A DNA stretch of 64,000 nt, taken from positions 186,001 to 250,000 of the forward strand of contig NZ_JBHUIO010000002.1 in NCBI RefSeq assembly GCF_042682745.1. Reading direction: 5' to 3'. The DNA comes from Tumebacillus_A lipolyticus (lineage in GTDB: Bacteria; Bacillota; Bacilli; Tumebacillales; Tumebacillaceae). How positions within the stretch are numbered: the stretch's first letter is position 1; every line of letters starts with the position of its first letter. The position numbers and the translations under genes were made by a program. The notes under the pieces are model-generated. The model saw only the letters and a list, made by a program, of their open reading frames with translations. It searched no databases and was not told the origin of the DNA. Shown here in pieces: positions 57,101-61,107 of the stretch.

Positions 57101-58546
57101 GGAGACCTTGCCCGCTTGCTATCGAATGGTGAGCTTGAATATCAAGGCAGAATCGACCATCAGGTGAAAATCCGCGGCTTCCGCATCGAGCTCGGCGAGA
57201 TCGAAGCGGTATTGAGCGGGCATCCGGCGGTCAAGACAAGCGTGGTCATCGCGCGTGAAGATACGCCGAGCAACAAGCGTCTCGTCGCCTACTTCGTCCA
57301 GCAGGCCGAACAGGAAGTGCTGACGAGCGGTGATTTGCGCCGCTATCTGCAGGATCAACTGCCCGACTATATGGTGCCTTCCGCTTTTGTTCCGCTGGAC
57401 ACCTTGCCGCTCACCGCGAACGGCAAAGTCGACAAGCGAGCACTGCCAGCTCCAGAAGCTGCCGGAGCTGCCAGCGAAACCGAATATGTGGCGCCACGCA
57501 GCTACAAGGAACAGCAGATGGCAGACATCTGGGCAGACGTGTTGGGCGTCGAGCGAGTCGGCGTGAAGGACAACTTCTTCGCACTCGGCGGGCATTCTTT
57601 GCTGGCCGTCCGCCTGATGGCGGAGATTCGCAAACATCTGCATGCAGACTTGCCGCTGTCCCTGCTGTTCCAAGAAGGGACGGTCGAGCAGATGACCACT
57701 CATCTCAGCGATGAAAAGGGCACAGGCCATTCGCTGGTGCCGATGAAGCCGTCCGGCTCCAAACTGCCGTACTTCTTCGTTCACCCAGGTGGAGGTGCAG
57801 TTTTCGGTTACCTCGATCTGGTGCGCGCGCTCGACCCCGAGCAGCCGTTCTACGCCTTCCAAGCAAAAGGGCTTGAGGACGACCAAGAGCCGCTCGAACA
57901 TGTGGAGGCGATGGCTGAGCGCTACATCGAGGAGATGCGGATGGTCCAAGCACAAGGTCCGTATCACCTCGGCGGCTGGTCGTTCGGCGGGATCGTCGCC
58001 CATGAGATGGCGAAACAGCTGCGCGAACAAGGCGAAGAAGTAGCGATGCTCACCCTGCTGGACAGCCATGCGCCAGGTTGGACAAATGAGGAAGATCTTG
58101 ACGAGGAGACGATCTTCTACTCGTTTGCACTCGATTTGACCAGTCAATTCGGAATCGAGATGCCTGATGCTGTGGAGGACGACAACTGGGAGCTCTCGTC
58201 AGCTCTCGATCAGCTGTACCAAGCGGTGATGGCAGCACAAGCGTTGCCGTTCGATCAAGGATCGGAAGTGTTCGCCCGCATGTATCGCGTCTTCCGCGCC
58301 AACCTGCTCGCCTACGCACGATATATTCCAGCTCGGCCGTACAGCGGACACTGGATGCTCTTGAAAGCGCAGGAGCAAGATCCACTGCTTGACAGAGGCG
58401 AGCTGCTCGGCTGGACCGATCTTGAAGTTGAACAGATCGCGGTCGCCACAGTGCCAGGGAACCACTTCTCGATGATGAAGCAACCTCAAGTTCTAGCGCT
58501 TGTCGATCAGCTAGCGCAGCAGGTTGAAGAACAGATCAAAATTTAA
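36182..58546 (+). CDS. Giant seven-module NRPS with C-terminal thioesterase
   Basis: I chose GTG 36182 as start because AGGAGGG (36169-36175) lies six bases upstream; the frame stays open to 36083. The 7454-residue protein begins with only the C-terminal half of a condensation domain, lacking HHxxxDG. Then come A1-T1, six full C-A-T modules and a thioesterase. Carrier serines are Ser786, 1846, 2905, 3962, 5019, 6068 and 7139. All six full C domains keep HHIxxDGWS. The thioesterase has Ser7267 in GGWSFGG. Codes read against GrsA positions are: A1 D-A-E-S-L-N-T-V-T (first four as in a bacitracin Lys code; weak), A2 D-A-F-W-L-G-G-T-F and A3 D-A-L-W-L-G-G-T-F (Val), A4 D-A-F-F-L-G-V-T-F (Ile-like), A5 D-I-F-H-F-G-L-I-I (unclear), A6 D-V-S-M-V-G-V-V-Y (unassigned), A7 D-F-W-N-V-G-M-V-H (Thr). 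No epimerase or methylation domain is present. A methyltransferase gene follows 18 bases later. Confidence 0.95.
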   Translation: MSANNVQQMTRLNEATGLLQLPTNGRRSARQVYERGRFLFAFTESRLSELWGTHDETHSRSFVCLLSVFNLLLQRYSGQNELIINLLTMKSGTAHPFISTFSLNDQMSYLNLTSTVHDMVEASSAATIETAMRSQTMFAFAEEEMLIALAEQNSQNELALLITPQADHFQGTFLYDASLFDEATIAQMARHFVQLLEGVMSEPDRPIRAIQILTADEQQQLQESWSGKALDYPRGVCLHELLAAQAARTPTHTAVVCGDESLTYQELDRRANQLAHRLIKMGVMPETLVGILAERSIEMAVSMIGVMKAGGAYVPLDPAYPKERLAYMLQDTNVPILLTEQHLLADLPAHSAEVICLDSEGEALATEPSAAPQTAVTENNLAYVIYTSGSTGNPKGVLVEHKTFVPYVYSILDGLNLRADDRVLQFAPITFDATVEELYPAWIVGATVVLRPNRLFAPNREFSRYVEAQALTVLSLPTAYWHEWAFELHQSGTRVPPHLRMVLLNAEEPAMERFQMWWQIGGDQVETINTYGPTETTVTASLFTPTPADRNRTRIPIGRPMAGVRMYVLDHHLQPVPSGVIGELYIGGIGPSRGYLNLPELTAESFVPDHQSNLPDARMYKTGDLVRTLPDGNIEYCGRSDHQVKIRGFRIELGEIESVLIQHPNVKETVVLAHELHATEKRLVAYVVPVQASQAQEASWREYLAEKLPAHMVPAAFVSIASFPLTPNGKVDKKALPVPVFSRERTVDYVAPRTHDETLLVAIYEQVLQTAGIGVEDNFFEWGGHSLLATQVISRVRDAFEKELTLADFFAAPTIAELADALRTNAALSDRTISLERAVGLRQAPMSSAQQRLWFLDQMEPGSAVYNIPTAIKLTGELDASVLERALQEIVIRHEALRTTFAEAEGQPIQIVHDSLRADWQVVDLTELPEEERESKAFEQMNRDAEQPFDLTVGPLLRTQLIRLSETEHLLLLNIHHIVSDGWSLGLLTSELSALYAALIAGDLSPLAELPVQYGDYARWQQRNLQAEQVEQQLLYWKKQIGSDLPVLQLPADKPRPARPTDRGNLQKRRVPADLLRTLEQLSLREGATLYMTMLSAFKALLYRYTGQENISVGTPIAGRTRREVEDLIGFFVNTLVMRTDLQGMMTFRDLLHDVRSVSLGAFAHQDIPFEKVVEEIAPVRDGSQTPLFQTMFVFENTSLVQRDVANLTWQPFDIHNGTAKFDLTMEFVEEADGLHVSFEYKTDLFSDAMIERMLEHFLNLLQSIAQDATQPIAQLQMLGAEEQELLLHAWNDTVTPYPKRSSIAELFAEQVRTNPDAIALVEEDLCLTYHQLNVEANRLANRMIRAGVAPQDLVGLLLERSVEAVVTMLAILKAGAVYVPLDPTYPQERLSNMLEDAEVKLLITKQKWLSRLPAEFGQVLCLDLERESICGESEQNPACATTPDSLAYVIFTSGSTGRPKGVCVPQRGVVRLVKNTNYIQFDREDVFIQFAPISFDAATFEIWGSLLNGAKLVLYSEPDLSFHALGRMIREHRVSTLWLTAGLFLQMVEEHLEDMTSVRYLLAGGDVLSVPHVRKALLALPNCTLINGYGPTENTTFTCCNPMTDVEQIGATVSIGRPISNTQVYVLDTDLNPVPLGVPGELHIGGDGLATSYLKRPDLTAEKFIAHPYGESDEKLYKTGDLVRWLPDGNIEFLGRIDGQIKIRGFRIELGEIESVIGAHESVESNVVIARELPSGDKRLYAYVVYKPGAAVLSNGEWRKHLADLLPDYMMPAAFLTLDSMPITQNGKVDKRALPEPDNDALFEQNTYVAPRMPLEAQIAATWAEVLSAERVGIHDNFFALGGHSLLAMQVMSRLRDILGKDLPLRLLFEATTVATFVERLQEEQGSAVLTASIARTERGGRPQASFAQQRLWFLAQWEPNSALYNIPFAWRIKGALDADLLERALDEIVKRHETLRTTFAEEDGQPVLIIDETSNWQLVRIDLRAHPATEAEQEAMRIAKADACQPFSLTDGPLWRTTLISLADDDHLFIVNQHHIISDGWSLGVFTRELATLYRSFAAGQPEALEELPVQYADYAIWQAQTLQGDRLEHQLSYWREQLSGERPLLQLPTDRPRQPQQTFAGSVETALLSPEISAKIRQVGQSAGATLYMTLLTAFQTLLYRYTGQEDIWIGTPVSGRNHQEIEGLIGFFVNTLVIRADLSGELSFGDLLRQTKQNTLDAQAHQDLPFEKLVEQLETERDLSHSALFQVMFSVEPSDIQTVELDGQSWQALELENDTAKFELSFTMREEADRLFLAVEYNRDLFEQATIVRMIEHFQSLLQEIAARPGDKLSELSLLPAKEREQVLSGWNDTATEYPQLSIPQLFEAQAMQTPTSVALQDRQGEMTYRDLNERANQLAHVLRRQGVGPDVLVGLCMERSFEMVIGLLGILKAGGAYVPLDPNYPAERLAFMLEDAQVSLLLTQEHLRQTLPAHGAEVICLDSEWSAKIAGESCDNLPCRNELEDLAYVNYTSGSTGQPKGVCVPHRGVVRLVKNTNYIQFDREDVFLQFAPISFDAATLEIWGSLLNGAKLVLYSEPSLSLPALGRTIREHRVTTLWLTAGLFHQMVEEHLDDLSSVRYLLAGGDVLSVPHVKKALQALPNSTLINGYGPTENTTFTCCYQMTDPEQVGASVSIGRPIANTQVYVLDAQLSPVPIGVPGELHIAGDGLARGYLNRPELDEEKFIANPFGKPEERLYKTGDLVRWLADGNIEFLGRIDGQVKIRGFRIELGEIEAVIGEHLSVRENVVIAHADDHGQKRLIAYIVPSEAGEFDRAALRSYLKERMPEYMVPAAIISLPELPLNPNGKVDKRALPAPNLAESFADQAYSAPRNWTEELIAGIWSQVLQVEQVGIHDNFFELGGHSLLATQVMSRLRSALQTEMTLRQLFEAPTIAEFAKRVEASSRLINDRAPIQRVAREQDLPLSFAQQRLWIIDQLEPGQTTYNVPIALQIERAVDISVLQRCVEEILNRHEALRTTFAVRAGEPVQQIRPLEDFELPIVDLQAVPIEQRQPQAERLIQAEARQPFDLQTGPLCRTLLILMSADESILVWNMHHIVADGWSLGVLMNELSALYAAFTQDLPSPLAELPVQYADYAVWQRAWLDGEMQNQLDYWQQQLAGHQPFLQLPTDRPRPALLTEHGADHTLHLPADLSHRLQQISRNEGTTLFMTLFAAFNVLLHRYSGQDDMLVGTPIAGRNHSEVEGLIGFFVNTLVLRTQMQEQMTFRDLLQQVRNTTLEAYAHQDLPFEKLVEEINPDRDQSRTPLFQVLFSLETASQQGSQSILPMRAIQVDNDTSKFDLTLVMSEEAEGLTASFNYNVDLFDEATIVRMTEHFQSLLREIVARPGDKLSELSFLLAEEREQVLSGWNDTVTEYPQLSIPQLFEAQAMQTPESVALQDQQGEMTYRDLNERANQLAHVLRRQGVGPDVLVGLCMERSFEMVIGLLGILKAGGAYVPLDPNYPAERLAFMLEDAQVSLLLTQEHLRQTLPAHGAEVICLDSEWSAKIAGESCDNLPCRNELEDLAYVNYTSGSTGQPKGVCVPHRGVVRLVKNTNYIQFDREDVFLQFAPISFDAATFEIWGSLLNGAKLVIFPPNLPTLAELGRTLTDYQVTSIFLTTALFNQMVEHQLDDLQSVRQLLTGGEVMSVPHVKLALERLPNCRLSNVYGPTESTTFTSFYPMPTAEYAKSPVPIGRPIANTQVYVLDAQLNLAPIGVPGELHIGGDGLARGYLNRPELDEEKFIANLFGKPEERLYKTGDLVRWLADGNIEFLGRIDGQVKIRGFRIELGEIEAVIGEHLSVRENVVIAHADDRGQKRLIAYIVPSEAGEFDRAALRSYLKERMPEYMVPAVIISLPELPLNPNGKVDKRALPAPNLAESFADQAYSAPRNWTEELIAGIWSQVLQVEQVGIHDNFFELGGHSLLATQVMSRLRSALQTEMTLRQLFEAPTIAEFAKRVEASSRLINDRAPIQRVAREQDLPLSFAQQRLWILDQLEPGQTTYNVPIALQIGRAVDISVLQRCVEEILNRHEALRTTFVVRAGEPVQQIRPLEDFELPIVDLQAMPVEQRQPQAERLIQAEARQPFDLQTGPLCRTLLILMSSDESILVWNMHHIVADGWSLGVLMNELSALYAAFTQDLPSPLAELPVQYADYAVWQRAWLDGEMQNQLDYWQQQLAGHQPFLQLPTDRPRPALLTEHGADHTLHLPADLSHRLQQISRNEGTTLFMTLFAAFNVLLHRYSGQDDMLVGTPIAGRNHSEVEGLIGFFVNTLVLRTQMQEQMTFHDLLQQVRNTTLEAYAHQDLPFEKLIEEINPDRDTSRTPLIQVMFSLDAADQQGSQSILPMRAIQVDNDTSKFDLSLAMSQEEDGLSATFNYNTDLFDEATIVRMTEHFHVLLRQLVEATDRQLSELSLLTEQEQHLLLHTWNDTNAAPAHDLCIHQLIEQQVERTPESIAIVFEQERLTYRELNERANRLAHHLQALGVGPDVLVTLCLERSLELVIGVLGILKAGGAYVPLDTAYPEERMQLILEDTQARVLVTQSHLLPKLSGSSELIVCLDTDWAEIATQPATIPQSDVRPQHLAYMIYTSGSTGRPKAVMVEHGNLVSTLLASQERFRFCAEDVLPWIASVAFDIALFELMNPLLTGGTSVVLAREHVLDLPQLVEELKGYTSIHTVPSLMRQIVQTINEQDEQHQAFDKIRLIFIGGDAVPPDLLEAMYKVFQNAEIHVLYGPTEGTIICSSYFVPRDVHLHRLLIGTRLPNSNLRVYDAHQNLLPAGIPGELYIGGAGVSRGYYQREELTEEKFVTIEGQRWYRTGDLTRYLADGTLEFLGRIDNQVKIRGFRIEIGEIETVLTQHPHVHESVVIVQEGENGDKRLAAYVVPTEGESVDSAELRTYLKEKLPEYMVPSFLVLLEQLPLNPNGKIDRRALPAPDASAMEAGVYVAPRTAVEEIIASVWASVLGLERVSVEDNFFALGGHSLLATQVMSRLRSELQSEISLRQLFEAPTIAELAKRVETSSLLANDRTPIEQVNRDQDLPLSFAQQRLWFLDQLEPDSTAYNMTFTLHLRGQLNTDAMEQSLREIVRRHESLRTTFAEVDGQPRQIIHSNPPFAVPVYSLSEAELQNRMKQAAEMQYDLTTGPLFDAEIIRLADEEHVLLVSMHHIVSDGWSIGVFTQELSALYEAYDAGLPSPLSELKIQYADFAVWQHSWLTGDVLDRQLSYWKHQLGGELPPLQLPTDHPRPEQPTHRGEVLVVEIPGDLAEQLHALGNEMGATLFMTLLTAFKTLLYRYTGESDQRVGTPIAGRNREEIEGLIGFFVNTLVLRTDLSAAPTFRDLLSRVREVTLGAYAHQDLPFERLVEELQPGRDVSHSPLFEAMFILQNAGAGTWELPGLDVKTLDQEELSAQFDLLLTVTEKADGLDISIVYSTDLYEADSIQRMAGHLHTLLEAMVADPDQAITLAPMLTQAERQRLLIDLNQTETDYPREACAHHLFEAQVEKTPDRIALAFEEERISYAELNARANRLARHLQQQGVQPDTLVGIFLDRSPEMIVSVLAVLKAGGGYVPLDPAYPADRLSYMLEDTQVPLIITQSELADRLPQHDHTVTLICLDQNARSIEAESADNVRSSTGPEHLAYVIYTSGSTGRPKGVLLEHRGLCNLAGEQIANFAIEETSRVLQFASFNFDVSVSEIFAALFSGAMLVLAPREKLLPGPELAQLMRDMEITVIMLTASVLGVLFDEEFPALRTVVTGGEAASAEVVTRWSKGRRFVNVYGATEATVYSTYAAYTDASHALDIGVPIANTTLYLLDANMQPVPVGVPGECYIGGEALARGYLNRPELNAEKFLSDPFSEQPGARLYKTGDLLVHTADGKMEFVGRIDNQVKIRGFRVELGEIETALGQHVIVRESVVLVREDTPGFKRLAAYVVPKVVGDEQEIVAQLRTALKSRFPDYMVPSAIVLLDRFPMTPNGKVDKAALPIPAERLGLEQAYVAPRGETEANVADIWSQLLGVEQVGIYDNFFELGGHSLLATQVISRLRKSFQADVPLRLLFEGPTVAQLADALDRLRGGAPSLLDHPMLPVERDRKLPLSYAQQRLWFLDKLEPGSTAYNSPSALRMQGKIDLAALEDSLQLIVDRHESLRTTFEEIDGHPVQVIAPTAKFAVEMIDLSDLAPSERQAQTRRLLQEDDRWQFDLSAGPLFRARIVRVEAEEHLLLLNMHHIISDGWSMGVFGQELAACYEAFCNGDLVQLPELPIQYADFASWQQELLQGDLLDAQLSYWQERLSGHLPVLQLPTDAPRPAKQTFHGSSVSLTLPKALSERLAQIGQEEATTLYMTLLAAFKVLLYRYTGQEDVLVGTPVAGRNREEIEGLIGFFVNTLVLRSALSDDLTFRQLLAQVREVALGAYAYQDVPFEKLVEVLAPDRDMSYTPLFQVMFTFQNAEDYEMRLPGLAVSYIEPEHQSAKFDLTLAMASDADGLSASMEYNTDLFQRETIERMMQHFQNLLAAIAEDADRTLSALPLLQAEERSRLLSMWQEHSIDASIESTIHQRFEEQVKRTPDRIALTDQDRHFTYREVNEQANRIAHRLQQLGVKNETLVGLMVERSAEVVIGILAILKAGGAYVPFDPTYPAERLAFMLEDSQVSALLTEERYAADLPPHDAHVICFDRDQEEIERQSSENLTSGATAESLAYVIYTSGSTGKPKGVLIEHANVTRLFASTDAWYQFGEADVWTLFHSYAFDFSVWEIWGALLYGGRLVVVPYLVSRSPEAFHRLLCEEGVTVLNQTPSAFYQLMQADELASSTDRLSLRYVVFGGEALELQSLKSWFARHGDQQPQLVNMYGITETTVHVTYRPIRLVDLEKGAGSVIGLPIPDLQLYVLDSNLQPVPFGVTGEMYVGGAGVARGYLQRPELTAERFIDNPFRANGEKLYRTGDLARLLSNGELEYQGRIDHQVKIRGFRIELGEIEAVLSGHPAVKTSVVIAREDTPSNKRLVAYFVQQAEQEVLTSGDLRRYLQDQLPDYMVPSAFVPLDTLPLTANGKVDKRALPAPEAAGAASETEYVAPRSYKEQQMADIWADVLGVERVGVKDNFFALGGHSLLAVRLMAEIRKHLHADLPLSLLFQEGTVEQMTTHLSDEKGTGHSLVPMKPSGSKLPYFFVHPGGGAVFGYLDLVRALDPEQPFYAFQAKGLEDDQEPLEHVEAMAERYIEEMRMVQAQGPYHLGGWSFGGIVAHEMAKQLREQGEEVAMLTLLDSHAPGWTNEEDLDEETIFYSFALDLTSQFGIEMPDAVEDDNWELSSALDQLYQAVMAAQALPFDQGSEVFARMYRVFRANLLAYARYIPARPYSGHWMLLKAQEQDPLLDRGELLGWTDLEVEQIAVATVPGNHFSMMKQPQVLALVDQLAQQVEEQIKI
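43105..46275 (+). repeat. Tandem module duplication, copy 1 (A3-T3-C4)
   Basis: This 3171-bp unit runs from the end of C3 through A3, T3 and C4 and is nearly identical to the next 3171 bp. The reading frame and length are preserved (1057 codons). Identity is broken within the A-domain core at about 43902-44210, where copy 1 resembles A2 (Val code) instead. Confidence 0.9.
46276..49446 (+). repeat. Tandem module duplication, copy 2 (A4-T4-C5)
   Basis: This is the second copy of the 3171-bp unit. It is nearly identical to copy 1 in the A-domain N-terminal part, the A C-terminal subdomain, the T domain and the C domain. It differs sharply from about 47073 to 47381, the segment holding specificity positions 278-331. 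The replacement has the same length as the segment it replaced. Confidence 0.9.
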
Positions 58547-58564
58547 GTGTGGGGGAATTGAGAG

Positions 58565-59578
58565 ATGAGTATGATCACGAAACAACAGGTCGAGTCGATG
58601 CAACCGGTGCAGATGTTCAACGGATATGTGGGAGCGCACATGGCATATGCGCTGCATCAGATCGGATTGTTTCCCATCCTGGAGCCGAAGCAGAGACTGG
58701 GAGTGCGGGAGCTCGCCGAAAAAGCGAAATGCGACCTGCCGCGTTTAAAGGCATTGCTCCGCACTGGCAGCTTGCTCGGGTTTTTTGAACTGCACGAAGG
58801 CGACACGGTAAGCGTCACCGAGATGGGCGAAGAGCTGCGCCGCGACCTTGGATATTTCGTCTGGAGCGTCGGAGGATACGGCAAGATGTTCCAGGACATG
58901 GGTCAGTTGTCTACCGCTTCAAAAGCTTGGAGCCACCTGCGCGATAACGGGTTGGTCGCGCTCGGTGCTGACATGTGCAACCGCAGCCTGATGTCCGAAC
59001 TGCTCTACGGGGTGTTGGACGAACTGGATTTCACCCATATTGCAGACCTCGGTTGCGGAAACGGAGGGCGCTTGGTGCAATTTTGCCAGCGCTATCCGTA
59101 CATCAAAGGGGTAGGCGTCGACATCGCGCCAGCAGCGATCGAACTGGCCAACCAAAACGTTGCACAAAACGGGCTGGAAGATCGGCTCAGCATGATCTGC
59201 GCCAACGCGCTCGACACTTTCCAGAGCGATCAGTACAAGGATGTGATGGAAACGGTCGAAGTTCTCACTTGCTTCATGATGTTCCACGACTTGTACAACA
59301 TCGAGAGCATTCGCGATACGATCTTCGATCGATTGCGAAATGCATTCCCGAACATCAAGTACTTCCTGATCGCCGACACTTTGAAAATGCCGCCGAAAGA
59401 TTCTCTGGAACAACTCCCGATCTTCAACGTCGGATACGAGTTGGTGCACGACTTTATGGAAGTGCAGATCCCGAGCCAGGATGATTACGAGCGACTGTTC
59501 ACAGCCTCAGGGCTGACGATCGAGAAGTGCATCGATTTCGGTGTGCCGAACACGTACCTCTACCTGTTGCGCGCCTAA
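58565..59578 (+). CDS. SAM-dependent methyltransferase, probable tailoring enzyme
   Basis: The 337-residue protein has an N-terminal winged-helix/dimerisation part (LGVRELAEKAKCDLPRLKAL) like that of plant-type O-methyltransferases. A class I SAM domain follows with ADLGCGNGGRLVQFC (from about residue 160) and GVGVDIAPAAIELA. The HDL segment after CFMMF may line the active site. Starting 18 bases after the giant NRPS stop and followed by a terminator, it is the last gene of that operon and probably methylates the peptide or a precursor. The acceptor (O, N or C) cannot be read from the sequence. A decayed fragment of a close relative lies at 60655-60756. Confidence 0.85.
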   Translation: MSMITKQQVESMQPVQMFNGYVGAHMAYALHQIGLFPILEPKQRLGVRELAEKAKCDLPRLKALLRTGSLLGFFELHEGDTVSVTEMGEELRRDLGYFVWSVGGYGKMFQDMGQLSTASKAWSHLRDNGLVALGADMCNRSLMSELLYGVLDELDFTHIADLGCGNGGRLVQFCQRYPYIKGVGVDIAPAAIELANQNVAQNGLEDRLSMICANALDTFQSDQYKDVMETVEVLTCFMMFHDLYNIESIRDTIFDRLRNAFPNIKYFLIADTLKMPPKDSLEQLPIFNVGYELVHDFMEVQIPSQDDYERLFTASGLTIEKCIDFGVPNTYLYLLRA

Positions 59579-59595
59579 GCGAGCAGATAATCAAG

Positions 59596-59633
59596 AAGAG
59601 GGTGCTGTCATCAGCTGATGACAGCACCCTCTT
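59596..59633. terminator. Bidirectional terminator after the giant NRPS operon
   Basis: A perfect palindrome centred at 59614/59615 (19-base arms, AAGAGGGTGCTGTCATCAG and its complement) is followed by TTGTTTTA on the plus strand. It lies between the convergent methyltransferase and HAAS-domain genes. Confidence 0.9.
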
Positions 59634-59681
59634 TGTTTTACAAGTGCGATCGATGATTGCAGTTTCTCGATCGCCTGCCTA

Positions 59682-60233
59682 TTATCGATTCGCAGGCAGC
59701 GCGCTGCGATAGCGATCGGAGAGGAATTTCAAATAGATCCGCAGGTATTTTCGACTGTAATAAGCGATCGCGCCGATCATGCCACCAACTAGCAATGCGA
59801 ACACCATGCTCCACTCTGTGGGGACCGAGTAGCCGGGTCCGAGATTCATCTGAATCCAACTGACGCCGAACGTGCGCAGGATGCCAGCGAGGAATATAAG
59901 AATCGCAGTAAAGCCAAACCCATAGGCGATCGTCGCCAAGATCGGAACGACGATAACGCTCGCCAACCCTGTCGTGCAATAAAATCCGACCATCGCCAAC
60001 AGATCGAAAGCGGAACGATTGGAGCGATGCGACAGATGCTCGCTACGGAAAGCTCTTGCCAGTTGGCGCGGATCTCCTAACTTCTCCAGCAGCACCGCCT
60101 CCGACTGACCGTTGCGTATCCCCTCCTCAATATGGCTCTCGATTTCACGCACCGCATCGAGCCGTTCTTCCTCCGGCAATTTTCGCAGGTGATCGGATAA
60201 AGTGTTCAAATAGTCTTGCCGTTTTGAGCTCAT
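59682..60233 (-). CDS. HAAS-domain (DUF1700-like) membrane protein
   Basis: The 183-residue protein has an N-terminal cytosolic helical domain of about 75 residues. It contains LNTLSDHLRKLPEEERLDAV and EKLGDPRQLARAF, typical of HAAS/DUF1700 proteins that accompany PadR regulators. Three to four membrane helices follow. The ATG overlaps the stop of the padR gene by four bases, so the two are coupled. Such pairs often act as a regulator plus a membrane partner; the signal they sense is unknown. Confidence 0.85.
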   Translation of the reverse strand: MSSKRQDYLNTLSDHLRKLPEEERLDAVREIESHIEEGIRNGQSEAVLLEKLGDPRQLARAFRSEHLSHRSNRSAFDLLAMVGFYCTTGLASVIVVPILATIAYGFGFTAILIFLAGILRTFGVSWIQMNLGPGYSVPTEWSMVFALLVGGMIGAIAYYSRKYLRIYLKFLSDRYRSALPANR

Positions 60234-60577
60234 GTGCGTTCCTCTTCTCTGTAAGTTTGGATGTCGTCAACTGCTTGGGCAAGGTTTTTCCATTCGACTG
60301 AGATCGTCTCCAAAAAGAGTTGACCTGCAACTGTCAAACTGTAATATTTCCGCGGGGGACCCGATTCAGATTCTTGCCAGTAGGATTCGATATAGTTTTC
60401 TTTCAACAGTCGGCGCAAGAGGGGATAGAGCGTACCCTCTGTAATCGCGAGCGGCTCCCACTTGTCTAACAAAGTGACGAGCTCATATCCATAGCGAGGT
60501 TGCTTGCTGATCAGCAGGAGGATACAGTACTCCAAAATGCCTCGGCGCACCTGAGACGTCCATTCGTAAATCGCCAT
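60230..60577 (-). CDS. PadR-family transcriptional regulator
   Basis: The 115-residue protein is a short PadR repressor: a winged-helix domain with RRGILEYCILLLISKQPRYG, then ITEGTLYPLLRRLLKENYI and the wing GPPRKYYSLT, and a short C-terminal dimerisation helix. I chose ATG 60577 because AAAGGAG lies seven bases upstream; a GTG at 60583 is too close to it. It is transcribed away from the FAAL-NRPS gene at 61108 and may regulate itself or either flanking assembly line, but no operator is proven. Confidence 0.88.
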   Translation of the reverse strand: MAIYEWTSQVRRGILEYCILLLISKQPRYGYELVTLLDKWEPLAITEGTLYPLLRRLLKENYIESYWQESESGPPRKYYSLTVAGQLFLETISVEWKNLAQAVDDIQTYREEERT

Positions 60578-60598
60578 AAGCACGCTCCTTTCACTACT

Positions 60599-60627
60599 AT
60601 GTTATCACCACCTATTGTGCAACGCAA
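60599..60627 (-). promoter_or_regulatory. Candidate sigma-A promoter of the padR pair
   Basis: On the minus strand TTGCGT (60627-60622) and TAACAT (60604-60599) are separated by 17 bases and lie just upstream of the padR ribosome binding site. A CCTATT copy near 60611 and AATAGG near 60646 form a loose inverted repeat that might be an operator. Confidence 0.45.
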
Positions 60628-60654
60628 GGTACTGGGTAGAAAATAATAGGTCGT

Positions 60655-60756
60655 GAAAACCGATCACTTGAAAATGCGGTCGAACGATTCTCGCGAACAG
60701 CTCGGATCATTAAAGTCAGCTACGAGTTGGTGTATAGCTTTATGGAAGTGCGGTTT
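60655..60756 (+). pseudogene. Decayed fragment of a methyltransferase gene
   Basis: This stretch aligns by eye with 59372-59475 of the methyltransferase gene. Shared pieces include CACTTGAAAATGC, GATTCTC, GAACA, then TACGAGTTGGTG and CTTTATGGAAGTGC. The residues recoverable in the original frame read SYELVYSFMEVRF against GYELVHDFMEVQI. The two matching parts are joined through a frame change, the rest of the gene is missing on both sides, and no start is present. It looks like the remnant of a second, related methyltransferase, left when this junction between two assembly-line loci was rearranged. Confidence 0.65.
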
Positions 60757-61107
60757 CAAATTAAGAGGACGAAGAGTGGCTATTTATATAGGTGAGAGTC
60801 ATAGTAAATATATGGTTATTATTTTAAACAATATTTAGAATATTTATTATTGAGTGATTTCTTTCGGATCACTGTATATTGAGCGGAGGAATTCGGTTAT
60901 ACAAGAAAGAAATTACTAGATAAATGATTATTGATTTTGTAACAGCTATTTACCGTAATTATATTTCTATAACACTAAATTACATTAAGCGAAATGTATA
61001 TTACCTATATGTACAATATTCCTAGCAACTACTCTGCCATTAAATCGCGATTACTTTTTGCTGAAGAACTTATGATTTTTACACCTTATCGTTGTGGAGG
61101 TCTATCT
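60757..61107 (+). other. AT-rich intergenic region upstream of the FAAL-NRPS gene
   Basis: The stretch is far more AT-rich than its surroundings and has no supported gene. A GGAGG near 60895 has no start codon at a useful distance. A weak hairpin (AGTGAT with ATCACT) lies near 60853-60877. The promoter of the gene at 61108 is expected here, but several TATAAT-like strings make it impossible to choose one. Confidence 0.5.

Noticed and set aside
36182..58546. Epimerisation or N-methylation domains within the giant NRPS
   Set aside because: Each T domain (GGHSL type) is followed directly by a normal C domain, and no extra SAM or E-domain motifs were found between A and T or T and C.
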